From CAYWXV01 sp964462535 (lineage in GTDB: Bacteria; Bacteroidota; Ignavibacteria; OLB7): a stretch of DNA of 7,198 nt. Where the stretch lies: assembly GCA_964462535.1 (NCBI GenBank), contig CAYWXV010000105.1, positions 1 to 7,198 of the forward strand. The letters run 5' to 3'. Shown in pieces: positions 1 through 7,069 of the stretch. The position numbers and the translations under genes were made by a program. Every line of letters begins with the position of its first letter. The first letter of the stretch is position 1. The notes beneath the pieces are model-generated. The model did no database searches. It was not told the DNA's origin and saw nothing but the letters and a program-made list of their open reading frames with translations.

Positions 1-174
1 TTCGAGGTGGAATCGCAACGCGCGGAACTGAATTTCTGGATATGGAAACTCGGCGAATCGGACAATCGCGACAATCATCGCATAGAAGCGCTGAATCTCT
101 TCTCGAAACTCGTTGCGCGGACGCCAAAGAATGAATTCAAACTGCGCATCGCGGAATTGGCGACCGAGGTGTAG
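1..174 (+). CDS. C-terminal end of an upstream DUF4062-NTPase-TPR paralogue (5' truncated by window)
   Basis: Frame 1 is open from the window edge to the TAG stop at 172-174, giving 57 residues. They match the tails of the two complete genes downstream. The visible segment has AELNFWIWKL at residues 8-17, then HR at residues 26-27 and a final helix with ALNLFSKL. The complete genes have LHFWIWKV and LHYFLWKL, each followed seven or eight residues later by HR and a similar last helix. This is therefore the last TPR-like helical pair of another member of the same array. The DUF4062 and NTPase parts lie outside the window, so it is unknown whether this copy is intact. The piece is too short to assign function by itself; assignment rests on similarity to its neighbours and on its position directly upstream in the same orientation. 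Confidence 0.8.
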   Translation, partial: FEVESQRAELNFWIWKLGESDNRDNHRIEALNLFSKLVARTPKNEFKLRIAELATEV

Positions 175-382
175 GCGCAGGAATGCCCGGAAGTGTGAAT
201 CGGCAACCCATGGTCCCGGCACGAACGATCTCAAGACTATGCGCTGGAGGATGTGGCCGGTGCTCGCCGGGACGTTGCCGATAACCAAGATGCTGGAAAC
301 GAAACCGACTGACTGTCATCCACATGTTTTCTGATCTCTCTCGCCGGGTGTGCGCGGCCTCTTCTACTCCCTACTGTGTTCA
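175..382. other. Intergenic spacer between the truncated upstream copy and the first complete gene
   Basis: These 208 bp lie between the TAG of the upstream paralogue and the ATG chosen for the first complete gene. No convincing coding frame, tRNA-like structure, rho-independent terminator (stable stem plus T-run) or clear -35/-10 pair was seen. The only small pairing noticed is a CCGG/CCGG inverted pair near 255-270, which is too weak to call. No Shine-Dalgarno-like purine tract precedes 383. An in-frame GTG at 350 would extend the downstream protein by 11 residues that have no counterpart in the other copies. The spacer shows no obvious similarity to the other two. Confidence 0.6.
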
Positions 383-3300
383 ATGACTGAACTCCGCGTC
401 TTCATATCGAGCACCTTCCGCGACTTGCAGGAGGAACGCGAACATCTCGTGAAGAAGATCTTCCCCGAAATTCGCGTGCTCTGTCGCGAGCGGGGGATCT
501 CGTTTACTGAGGTTGATCTGCGATGGGGACTGACCGATGAGGACGTCGTTCTTGGCCAGGTTGTCCGAACGTGTCTTGAAGAGATCGACAGGTGCCGGCC
601 GTATTTCATCGGCATCACAGGCGATCGATACGGGTATGTACCCAGGCTGCAGGAGTATTACAAGGACCCGGAGTTGCTCGCACGATGGCCGTGGATAGAA
701 GACGCGGCGATGGATGGGGCGTCACTCATTGACCTGGAATTTCGACACGCCGTGTTGAACGCTCTCACCCCCAGTCATTCTACCATGGCGAGAGGGGCTG
801 GGGTTGAGGTGGCTCGATTCTTCTTTCGACAACGCCTCGATGATTCACTGTCCGAAGACGTTGACGACGAAGAGGTACGACAACTGGAAGAGCTGAAGCA
901 ACGCGTTCGTTCCGCCGGACTTTCCGCTGAAGTATTCTCGGATCCCGTTGCTCTCGGAGAGATGGTCCGCGACGATCTCGTCGCTATCATCCAGCGCGAT
1001 TTCGGCGACGCCAGGGCACCATCGCCGCTGGAAGAGGAGCGCACGCGTCACGCTGCTTTTGCAGCGAGCCGGCGTCGAGCCTATATCCCCAATCCCGACT
1101 ATCTGAGGAGTCTCAACAAATGGTTCACGGCGGATGAGAAGCCGTTGGTTCTCTACGCGGAGAGTGGCTCAGGCAAGAGTTCGCTTCTTTCATTCTGGTG
1201 CGATCAACTTCGCCGCCGCGATCCCGGAGCACGAATCGTCGAACATTATGTCGGAATTGGCGCTTCCGACACCGACCACTTCGGCATCATACGGCACGTG
1301 ATGGCGGAGATAAAGGAGCGTTTTGATCGGGCGGAAGAAATCCCGGCGACCGAGACCGCACTGGAACAGGAGTTCGTCAACTGGCTTGGCTATCCGTCGC
1401 TCGAAAGCACCGAGACGCCGGCGCCGTTGCTGATCGTGATCGACGGTATCAACCAGCTTGCCGGTAGGGCGCTCGATCTCCAATGGCTCCCCCCCACGAT
1501 GCCACAGGGGATCAGGCTTGTCATAAGCAGTACCGTCGAGCAAACGCTCGTCGATCTGCGACACCGCGGCTGGACGGAATTGGGGATGCAGCCGTTGGAC
1601 GAAGGAGAGCGCGAGGCGGTGGTTGTCCGGTTTCTCGCGGAGTATCGCAAGGCGCTGGCTCCAGACCTCGTCAGGAGAATTGCTCTCGACGTGAAGTGCG
1701 CACACCCCCTGTTCCTGCGCACCCTTCTGGAAGAGTTGCGACTCTTCGGGGAACACGAGCGCGTCCAGTCGCACATCAACCAGTTGCTCGGCGCGACCGG
1801 CACCGAAGACTTGTTCCAGCGAGTCCTGCAGCGGCTGGAGCACGATTATTCCGAACCGCTTGTGCGCGAGGTCATGTGTCTACTATCCTGTTCGCGGCAT
1901 GGTCTGAGCGAGAACGATCTGGGTGACTTGGTTGAGGTGGGTCGGATGAAACTCGCCTCGCTTCTGGTCGGCCTCGATTACCATCTGGTATCACGAGACG
2001 GCGTGTTGACGTTTTTCCATGACTATCTGCGCCGGGCTGTGCACAAGCGCTATCTCCCGACAGAGGAGGCTAGAGGCACCTACTACGAGCGGCTTGCGGA
2101 GCATTTCGAGCAATCGGAGCTGACGCTTCGATCGTCGCTCGAACTGTTGCATGCGCTCGAACGGCTCGGCCGGCGGGAAGCCCTCAACAGAGTCCTCTCG
2201 CAAATCGAGCGATTCCATATTCTGTGGCCTTCGGAACAACACGAAGTAATGCGATTGTGGATGGGAGTCGATTCGGAGGTGACCGTCGCGGCGTATCGAA
2301 CGCAATTGCGTGCGTGGGAGGAGAGCGGCGTGGGCGAGGAACGCCGCGACGAGGTGCTCGAGTATCTGATCGAACTGTATGACAGCCTTGAGGCCTGGAA
2401 TGAAGCGGAGCGCATACAGCACCAGAGACTGGCGCGAGCGATTGCGGATGAGGATCGCCAACGGGAATCGCGCATCCTGGGGTATCTCTCCTATCTCTCA
2501 TGCTCTCTGCAACATTTCAACCAGGCGGAACAAACCATACTCCGATCCGAGCAGATAGCACGAGAGATTGGCGATCGTGCCGGACTCATGATCGCCCTGG
2601 GGAATCGTGGCTATCTCTATCTCTCGTTGCGCCGACATGACGAAGCGCTCCGGTGTCTCCTCGAGACCGAGGACATTGCGCGCGAGCTCGACAACAAACA
2701 GAGCATGGCAAAGGCAATCGGGACTCGCGGCATGATCTATGCGGCTGAGCGCAGGTTCGAAGAGGCATTGGAGTGTTATGCTCAAATGGAACAAGTCGCG
2801 AGAGTGATAGGGGACCGTCGAATGGTCGCGGTCGCAATCGGTTACCGAGGGAAAGTTCACCGGTATCGCGGAGAGTACGAGCAGGCGCTTGACTGTTATT
2901 CGACGTACGAACGGATCTCCCGCGAAACCGGGAATCGTCGCAACGTCTGCGCAGTGCTCAAGGATCGCGGGGACGTCTTCCTGACGATCGGTGATTTCCG
3001 CAAGGCACAAGAGTACTATCTGGATTCGGCGCGAATCGCCAACGAAATCGGCGAGAGAGGTGGGGCAGCGGTCGCTATCAACGGTTGTGGCCTGGCGCAT
3101 CTTGCCACGAAGGAATTTGCTCGGGCACTCTCCTGTTTTCATCAGGCCGTGCACCTGGGTCGCGATACGGGAGCACAATACACGGTGGCCGCGTCGATGG
3201 CGTTTGAGGCGACCGCGCTGCTTGAAAGCGTGACCGAGACGGCAACCATACCGGAAGACCTGTCCCCGTACGTCGCGGACGTAGAGGGGAGGACCATGCG

Positions 3301-3649
3301 CGAACGACTATTGAGCGCCGCACGTGCGAAGGTCGAAGAATCCATGGCGGTCGCAGAGAAGACATCGAGGATGGACGTGTACGCACTCGGACGCACGGTT
3401 CTGGCGCGCATTACTGCCGCCGATGGTGATGTGCCGCGCGGGGTCGAATCGCTACGAACGCTTCTTGCCGAGACCGACTTCGATATCGAACAAGCGAACC
3501 TCCATTTCTGGATTTGGAAAGTCGATCGAACCCAGGAGGAGCATCGAACAGACGCCCTGAGCCTCTACGAGTCGCTCGCTCAAAACGATAGGCAGTACCT
3601 CTATGTCACACGGATGGAAATGCTGAGAGACGGTCATTACGATGGATAA
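383..3649 (+). CDS. DUF4062 / NACHT-like STAND NTPase / TPR protein, array copy 2 (complete, 1088 aa)
   Basis: This is a predicted signal-transduction NTPase of the STAND class, likely cytoplasmic since no signal peptide or membrane segment is visible. Residues 4-130 are DUF4062, with RVFISSTFRDLQEER, VDLRWGL and FIGITGDRYGYVP. Residues 131-250 are a linker with an acidic patch, ending in the conserved ERTRHAAFAASRRRAYI. The NTPase has Walker A AESGSGKSS (K265, S266) and Walker B LLIVIDGINQL (D354), with Asn and Gln where NACHT proteins usually have acidic residues. HPLFLRTLLEELR and LTFFHDYLRR (H546) mark the end of the NTPase/winged-helix part. TPR units of exactly 40 residues start at about residue 647, and the tail carries FWIWK at 1042-1046. 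ATG 383 is preferred over GTG 350 because the other two visible copies begin at the same aligned residue. TPRs probably sense a ligand and DUF4062 probably signals; both are inferences from STAND architecture. An immune role is plausible but not shown. Confidence 0.9.
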   Translation: MTELRVFISSTFRDLQEEREHLVKKIFPEIRVLCRERGISFTEVDLRWGLTDEDVVLGQVVRTCLEEIDRCRPYFIGITGDRYGYVPRLQEYYKDPELLARWPWIEDAAMDGASLIDLEFRHAVLNALTPSHSTMARGAGVEVARFFFRQRLDDSLSEDVDDEEVRQLEELKQRVRSAGLSAEVFSDPVALGEMVRDDLVAIIQRDFGDARAPSPLEEERTRHAAFAASRRRAYIPNPDYLRSLNKWFTADEKPLVLYAESGSGKSSLLSFWCDQLRRRDPGARIVEHYVGIGASDTDHFGIIRHVMAEIKERFDRAEEIPATETALEQEFVNWLGYPSLESTETPAPLLIVIDGINQLAGRALDLQWLPPTMPQGIRLVISSTVEQTLVDLRHRGWTELGMQPLDEGEREAVVVRFLAEYRKALAPDLVRRIALDVKCAHPLFLRTLLEELRLFGEHERVQSHINQLLGATGTEDLFQRVLQRLEHDYSEPLVREVMCLLSCSRHGLSENDLGDLVEVGRMKLASLLVGLDYHLVSRDGVLTFFHDYLRRAVHKRYLPTEEARGTYYERLAEHFEQSELTLRSSLELLHALERLGRREALNRVLSQIERFHILWPSEQHEVMRLWMGVDSEVTVAAYRTQLRAWEESGVGEERRDEVLEYLIELYDSLEAWNEAERIQHQRLARAIADEDRQRESRILGYLSYLSCSLQHFNQAEQTILRSEQIAREIGDRAGLMIALGNRGYLYLSLRRHDEALRCLLETEDIARELDNKQSMAKAIGTRGMIYAAERRFEEALECYAQMEQVARVIGDRRMVAVAIGYRGKVHRYRGEYEQALDCYSTYERISRETGNRRNVCAVLKDRGDVFLTIGDFRKAQEYYLDSARIANEIGERGGAAVAINGCGLAHLATKEFARALSCFHQAVHLGRDTGAQYTVAASMAFEATALLESVTETATIPEDLSPYVADVEGRTMRERLLSAARAKVEESMAVAEKTSRMDVYALGRTVLARITAADGDVPRGVESLRTLLAETDFDIEQANLHFWIWKVDRTQEEHRTDALSLYESLAQNDRQYLYVTRMEMLRDGHYDG
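2321..3280 (+). repeat. Eight-unit 40-residue TPR array in copy 2 (120-nt period)
   Basis: Equivalent codons recur every 120 nt at 2321, 2441, 2561, 2681, 2801, 2921, 3041 and 3161 (residues 647 to 927), with no insertion or deletion between units. The phase used here begins at the turn before helix A, for example REIGDR at residue 727, and each unit then runs A-I-G-x-R-G, an aromatic Y, then F/Y-x-x-A-L-x-C-Y. Typical TPRs are 34 residues; 40-residue units with a GDR-type turn resemble the TPRs of LGN/GPSM2 and kinesin-light-chain-type proteins. The units differ a good deal from each other, so this is an old protein repeat rather than a recent DNA-level expansion. The eighth unit loses the consensus halfway, at the same place as in copy 3. 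Confidence 0.85.
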
Positions 3650-3748
3650 CGGCGCCGCTTCCTATCGTTAGATGACCAATCAAAACGCCAAACACGTGCG
3701 GTCGCGGCGCGGTCCCCGCAGGCGTCGCAATTCTCCAATCCTCTCCCC
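3650..3748. other. Intergenic spacer between copies 2 and 3
   Basis: These 99 bp begin with the 8-bp palindrome CGGCGCCG directly after the stop codon of copy 2. A weak TGCGG/CCGCA pair with a 14-nt loop lies at 3697-3720, with no T-run, so no terminator is called. No purine-rich ribosome-binding site precedes the ATG at 3749; the last bases are pyrimidine-rich (CTCTCCCC). No promoter boxes were recognised. Co-transcription with copy 2 is possible given the short gap, but the sequence does not decide it. Confidence 0.55.
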
Positions 3749-6700
3749 ATGAACACCCTCCGCGTCTTCATATCGAGCACGTTTCGCGATCTCCAGGAAG
3801 AGCGGGAGTATCTCATCAAGAAGATCTTTCCCGAGATCCGCGCACTCTGTCGCACCCGTGGTATCAATTTCACCGAAGTGGACCTTCGCTGGGGGTTGAC
3901 CGAGGAAGACGTCGCGCTCGGACAGGTCATCCGCACCTGTCTTGAGGCCGTCGATCGCTGTCGCCCGTATTTCATCGGCATCACCGGCGACCGCTACGGA
4001 TATGTTCCCACCTTCCTGGATCTCCAGAAGGATCCCTGGCTTCTGGAGCAATACCCATGGATTGCCGAAGTCTCCATAGATGGCATGTCCATCACCGAAA
4101 TGGAGGCACACTACGCCGTGCTTCGCGAGGCGGAAGGCGGAGGGCGGAAGGCGGAGTTAGAGAATGCGAGATTCTATTTCCGCCGCCACCGACAATCCCT
4201 TGACGACGACGACAGCGACAGTGAAGACCGAAACCGTCTGGAAGCCTATCAGAATCGAATTCGCGCAAGCAACGCGCGCATCGAAGCGTTCAGGGATCCG
4301 ATCTCGCTTGGCGAACTGATCCATGACGACCTCGTCGAAATCATCAGGAATAATTTCGCCGACGCGAAACCGCCGACCCCCCTCGAGGAAGAGCGTATGC
4401 GCCATGCCGCCTTTTCGCTGAGCCGCCGTCGCGCTTACATCGCCAATCCTCTCTATCTCAAACGACTCAACGACCACGTCGCCTCCGACGATCCACCACT
4501 GGTTGTCTACGCCGAATCAGGGTCAGGAAAGAGCTCCCTCTTCGCGCACTGGGCCGATCAGTATCGTCGAACCCATCACAACCACCATGTCGTCGAACAC
4601 TACGTCGGCATCGGCGCCACGGGATCGGACCACTACGCGATCATCCGCCATATGTGCATGGAGATCAAGGAACGCTTTGGTCGTCAGGAGGAGATCCCAT
4701 CCACACCGCAGGATCTGGAGAAGTCGTTCGGGTTATGGCTGGGTTACGCCGACCACGAACTTCAGAAATCGGAGGGTAAGCTCATTCTGATTCTGGATGG
4801 ATTGAATCAGCTGCAAGGGGAGGCGTTGTCGTTGTTGTGGATTCCTGATGCCATCTCGCCATCGATTCGGTTGTTCCTGAGCTCGACCGTCGAGCACACG
4901 TTCGTCGAGTTGAAGCAGCGGGGATGGGGACAGCTCGGCATGCAGGCGCTGACCGAGGCGGAGCGCGAAGTCGTCATCGTCCGCTATCTCGGCGAATATC
5001 ACAAGGCGCTCTCACCGCAACAGATTCAGCAGATCGCGCGCGACTACAAATGCGGTCACCCGCTATTCCTCAAGACGCTGCTCGAGGAGTTGCGACTGGT
5101 GGGCCGACACGAAGATGTTGAACGTCGCATCGCCCCCTACCTGGCCACAACAGGAACGGAAGACCTGTTTCAGAGCGTGCTCGAGCGAATCGAGGAAGAC
5201 AACGGTGCGCGCGCGGTTCGCGAGACGCTTTCCTTGATCTGGCTGTCACGCACGGGATTGAGCGAGAATGAACTCGCACAGATCGGCGGCCATTCGCGGC
5301 TGAAGATCGCCGCGATGATCGCAGGGCTCGATTATCATCTGGTGCCGAAGGACGGACGTCTCACTTTCTTCCACGACTACCTGCGTCGGGCGGTCGAGAA
5401 GCGATACCTCAACGATGAAGACGCCCGACGATCAGAACATCTGCGGGTTGCGCGCCACTTTCTTGCGTTGATCGAGCAGGCGATTCGAGACGGGAGAGAA
5501 ATCGAACAACGCGTGGCTCTCGAAATGGCGCATGGTTTTGCGTCAGTCGAAGGGTGGGACGATCTCGCACAGGCGCTCTCGTCGATTGAGGTCTTCACTG
5601 CAATGCATGATGGTCCCGCCAGGTACGAGCTCTTGCGGTATTGGACCGAGATGCGTGAGAGCCACGACGTCGAACTTCTCTATCGACAGTCGCTGGAACG
5701 ATGGCGACAAGGCCGCAGCCGACGATCCAACGAACTTCTGGTGCTCGCCTACCTGGCGGAATTCTTCCGATACCTTGGACGCTGGGACGCCACCGAACGT
5801 CTCCATCGAGAGCGATTGCAACTGGCGATCGAAAGTAGGGACCGGGAGGCGGAAGCTCTTGCGCGGTTTGGAATCGGCGATGTGTTGCGATTTCGTGGAC
5901 GGTACTCGGAGTCGCTTGCGGAACTCGAGAGCGCGTTCGCGCTTCAGCAGGAGCTGGATGCGCGCGATGGACTGAGCAGGACCCTGGGCACCATGACGTT
6001 CGTACTCGCGATGATCGGACGGAATGACCGGGCACTGAAGTGTGCCGAACTGTGTGCCGAGATCTGTCACGAACTCGACAATCTTCACGGACTCGCGAAC
6101 ATCACGTCAGCCACAGGCATTGTCCACTTCAACATGTGCGACTACGACACGGCCCTTACGTATTTCCGCGAGAGCGAGTCGCTGAGCAGATTGGTGGGCA
6201 ATCGACATGATCTTGCCTGCGCTGTTCTGAACGTCGGCAACGCGCTGGCCGGACTCGAACATCTCGAACAGGCTCTGGCCCGGTATCAAGAGGCGGAACG
6301 AATGCACCAGGAGCTGGGTGACCGATACGGCAGATCGATTGTTCTCGGAAACATCGCCATCGTCTACCACAGGTTGGGGGACGTCGAGCGAAGCAGGGCC
6401 TGTCTTCTGGAACAGGAGGCCATTTGTCGCCTTCTCGGCGATCGCCGTGGGCTGGCGATGGCATTGGGGAATCTTGGAAACTCGTATCTGGCAGCCGGCG
6501 ACAAGGAACAGGCCGTGCGTCATTTTGAAATGGCTGTGGACGAGTGTCGAGCAATCGACCTTCGATACGGACTGGTGACAGCGCTGGTGGGACTCGCACG
6601 TGCTCTTCATGCGATCGCTGAAGAACACCGCACGGGTCCTCCCTTTCTTTCGGCACGCTATGGGTCTACTAACGGGAGTGAGTGGCCGAAAGCCTGCCTC

Positions 6701-7030
6701 GAATACGCTCGCAGTGCCGCAACCGAATGTGTGAGGACCAGCGAGGAAATCGGCAGGCGCGATACTCGCGATCTCAGCAAATCCTGGCTCGCCCGCATCG
6801 AAGCCCTGGACGGTCACCCGGAACCTGCGCGCAGGCATCTTCTGGAACTCCTCGATGAAGCAACGGACGATCACCATCGAGCCGATCTTCACTACTTCTT
6901 GTGGAAGCTCAGCGTCGATCCCGCTGTAGATCATCGCACCATGGCATGCGAACTCTACCGCGCCCAACACGAAGCGGAGCCGCGAGAGTATATGCGCGAG
7001 CGCCTGGATGAAATGGAAAGCACGGAATGA
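3749..7030 (+). CDS. DUF4062 / NACHT-like STAND NTPase / TPR protein, array copy 3 (complete, 1093 aa)
   Basis: This paralogue of the preceding gene has the same domain order. DUF4062 occupies residues 4-130, with 75 of the first 87 residues identical to copy 2. A divergent linker follows, containing a glycine-rich stretch encoded by a DNA tandem repeat, then the acidic run DDDDSDSED. The NTPase has Walker A AESGSGKSS (K261, S262) and Walker B LILILDGLNQL (D350), again with Asn and Gln after the Asp-Gly. GHPLFLKTLLEELR and LTFFHDYLRR (H542) follow. Walker A lysine to this His spans 281 residues in both proteins, so this core shows no net length change. TPRs start at about residue 654 and match those of copy 2 poorly. 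The tail has YFLWK at 1049-1053, then HR at 1062. The ATG start aligns with the other copies; no Shine-Dalgarno is seen. Cytoplasmic sensor/switch function is inferred from architecture; ligand and output are unknown. Confidence 0.9.
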   Translation: MNTLRVFISSTFRDLQEEREYLIKKIFPEIRALCRTRGINFTEVDLRWGLTEEDVALGQVIRTCLEAVDRCRPYFIGITGDRYGYVPTFLDLQKDPWLLEQYPWIAEVSIDGMSITEMEAHYAVLREAEGGGRKAELENARFYFRRHRQSLDDDDSDSEDRNRLEAYQNRIRASNARIEAFRDPISLGELIHDDLVEIIRNNFADAKPPTPLEEERMRHAAFSLSRRRAYIANPLYLKRLNDHVASDDPPLVVYAESGSGKSSLFAHWADQYRRTHHNHHVVEHYVGIGATGSDHYAIIRHMCMEIKERFGRQEEIPSTPQDLEKSFGLWLGYADHELQKSEGKLILILDGLNQLQGEALSLLWIPDAISPSIRLFLSSTVEHTFVELKQRGWGQLGMQALTEAEREVVIVRYLGEYHKALSPQQIQQIARDYKCGHPLFLKTLLEELRLVGRHEDVERRIAPYLATTGTEDLFQSVLERIEEDNGARAVRETLSLIWLSRTGLSENELAQIGGHSRLKIAAMIAGLDYHLVPKDGRLTFFHDYLRRAVEKRYLNDEDARRSEHLRVARHFLALIEQAIRDGREIEQRVALEMAHGFASVEGWDDLAQALSSIEVFTAMHDGPARYELLRYWTEMRESHDVELLYRQSLERWRQGRSRRSNELLVLAYLAEFFRYLGRWDATERLHRERLQLAIESRDREAEALARFGIGDVLRFRGRYSESLAELESAFALQQELDARDGLSRTLGTMTFVLAMIGRNDRALKCAELCAEICHELDNLHGLANITSATGIVHFNMCDYDTALTYFRESESLSRLVGNRHDLACAVLNVGNALAGLEHLEQALARYQEAERMHQELGDRYGRSIVLGNIAIVYHRLGDVERSRACLLEQEAICRLLGDRRGLAMALGNLGNSYLAAGDKEQAVRHFEMAVDECRAIDLRYGLVTALVGLARALHAIAEEHRTGPPFLSARYGSTNGSEWPKACLEYARSAATECVRTSEEIGRRDTRDLSKSWLARIEALDGHPEPARRHLLELLDEATDDHHRADLHYFLWKLSVDPAVDHRTMACELYRAQHEAEPREYMRERLDEMESTE
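4129..4156 (+). repeat. Perfect 14-bp tandem duplication (four GGCGGA[A/G] heptamers) inside copy 3
   Basis: The unit ggcggaaggcggag occurs twice back to back without mismatch, and each unit is itself two near-identical heptamers (GGCGGAA, GGCGGAG). It lies in frame within the linker between DUF4062 and the NTPase and encodes part of EAEGGGRKAELE. Copy 2 has an unrelated sequence at this point, so the linker appears to tolerate change. A 28-bp tract is two repeats of 14 and therefore not a multiple of three; neighbouring changes must have kept the frame open. Confidence 0.85.
5708..6667 (+). repeat. Eight-unit 40-residue TPR array in copy 3 (120-nt period)
   Basis: Equivalent codons recur at 5708, 5828, 5948, 6068, 6188, 6308, 6428 and 6548 (residues 654 to 934). 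The number of units, the 40-residue length and the absence of indels are the same as in copy 2. The clearest units contain QELGDRYG (6308), RLLGDRRG (6428) and MALGNLGNSYLAAG. Identity to the matching units of copy 2 is low: 12, 9 and 13 of 40 in units three, four and five by hand count, and many of those are TPR consensus positions. The eighth unit breaks down after its first helix, at about EEHRTGPP, before the last helical pairs and conserved tail. Confidence 0.85.
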
Positions 7031-7069
7031 CGGAGGGATGCTGGATCGAACCGTTTGACCTTGATCATT

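Noticed and set aside
113..334. Possible 73-codon gene across the first spacer
   Set aside because: It overlaps the end of the upstream paralogue in another frame, is Arg/Cys-rich low-quality sequence, and has no ribosome-binding site or homology that I recognise.
350..382. GTG start at 350 adding 11 residues (MRGLFYSLLCS) to copy 2
   Set aside because: The ATG at 383 aligns exactly with the starts of copies 3 and 4. The extension has no counterpart, and the short hydrophobic piece is not a credible signal peptide before a cytoplasmic domain.
1190..1843. Antisense open frame of 217 codons over the NTPase of copy 2
   Set aside because: It mirrors the conserved NTPase coding sequence; the peptide has no recognisable motif, and conservation follows the sense frame.
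2498..3178. Antisense open frame of 226 codons over the TPRs of copy 2
   Set aside because: It is a shadow of the 120-nt TPR repeats, with no domain or ribosome-binding site.
2321..3280. Recent DNA-level repeat expansion or CRISPR-like array from the 120-nt periodicity
   Set aside because: The units share protein consensus but little nucleotide identity and are all in one open frame; this is an ancient TPR array.
3697..3720. Hairpin TGCGG/CCGCA as a terminator after copy 2
   Set aside because: Only five pairs with a 14-nt loop and no T-run.
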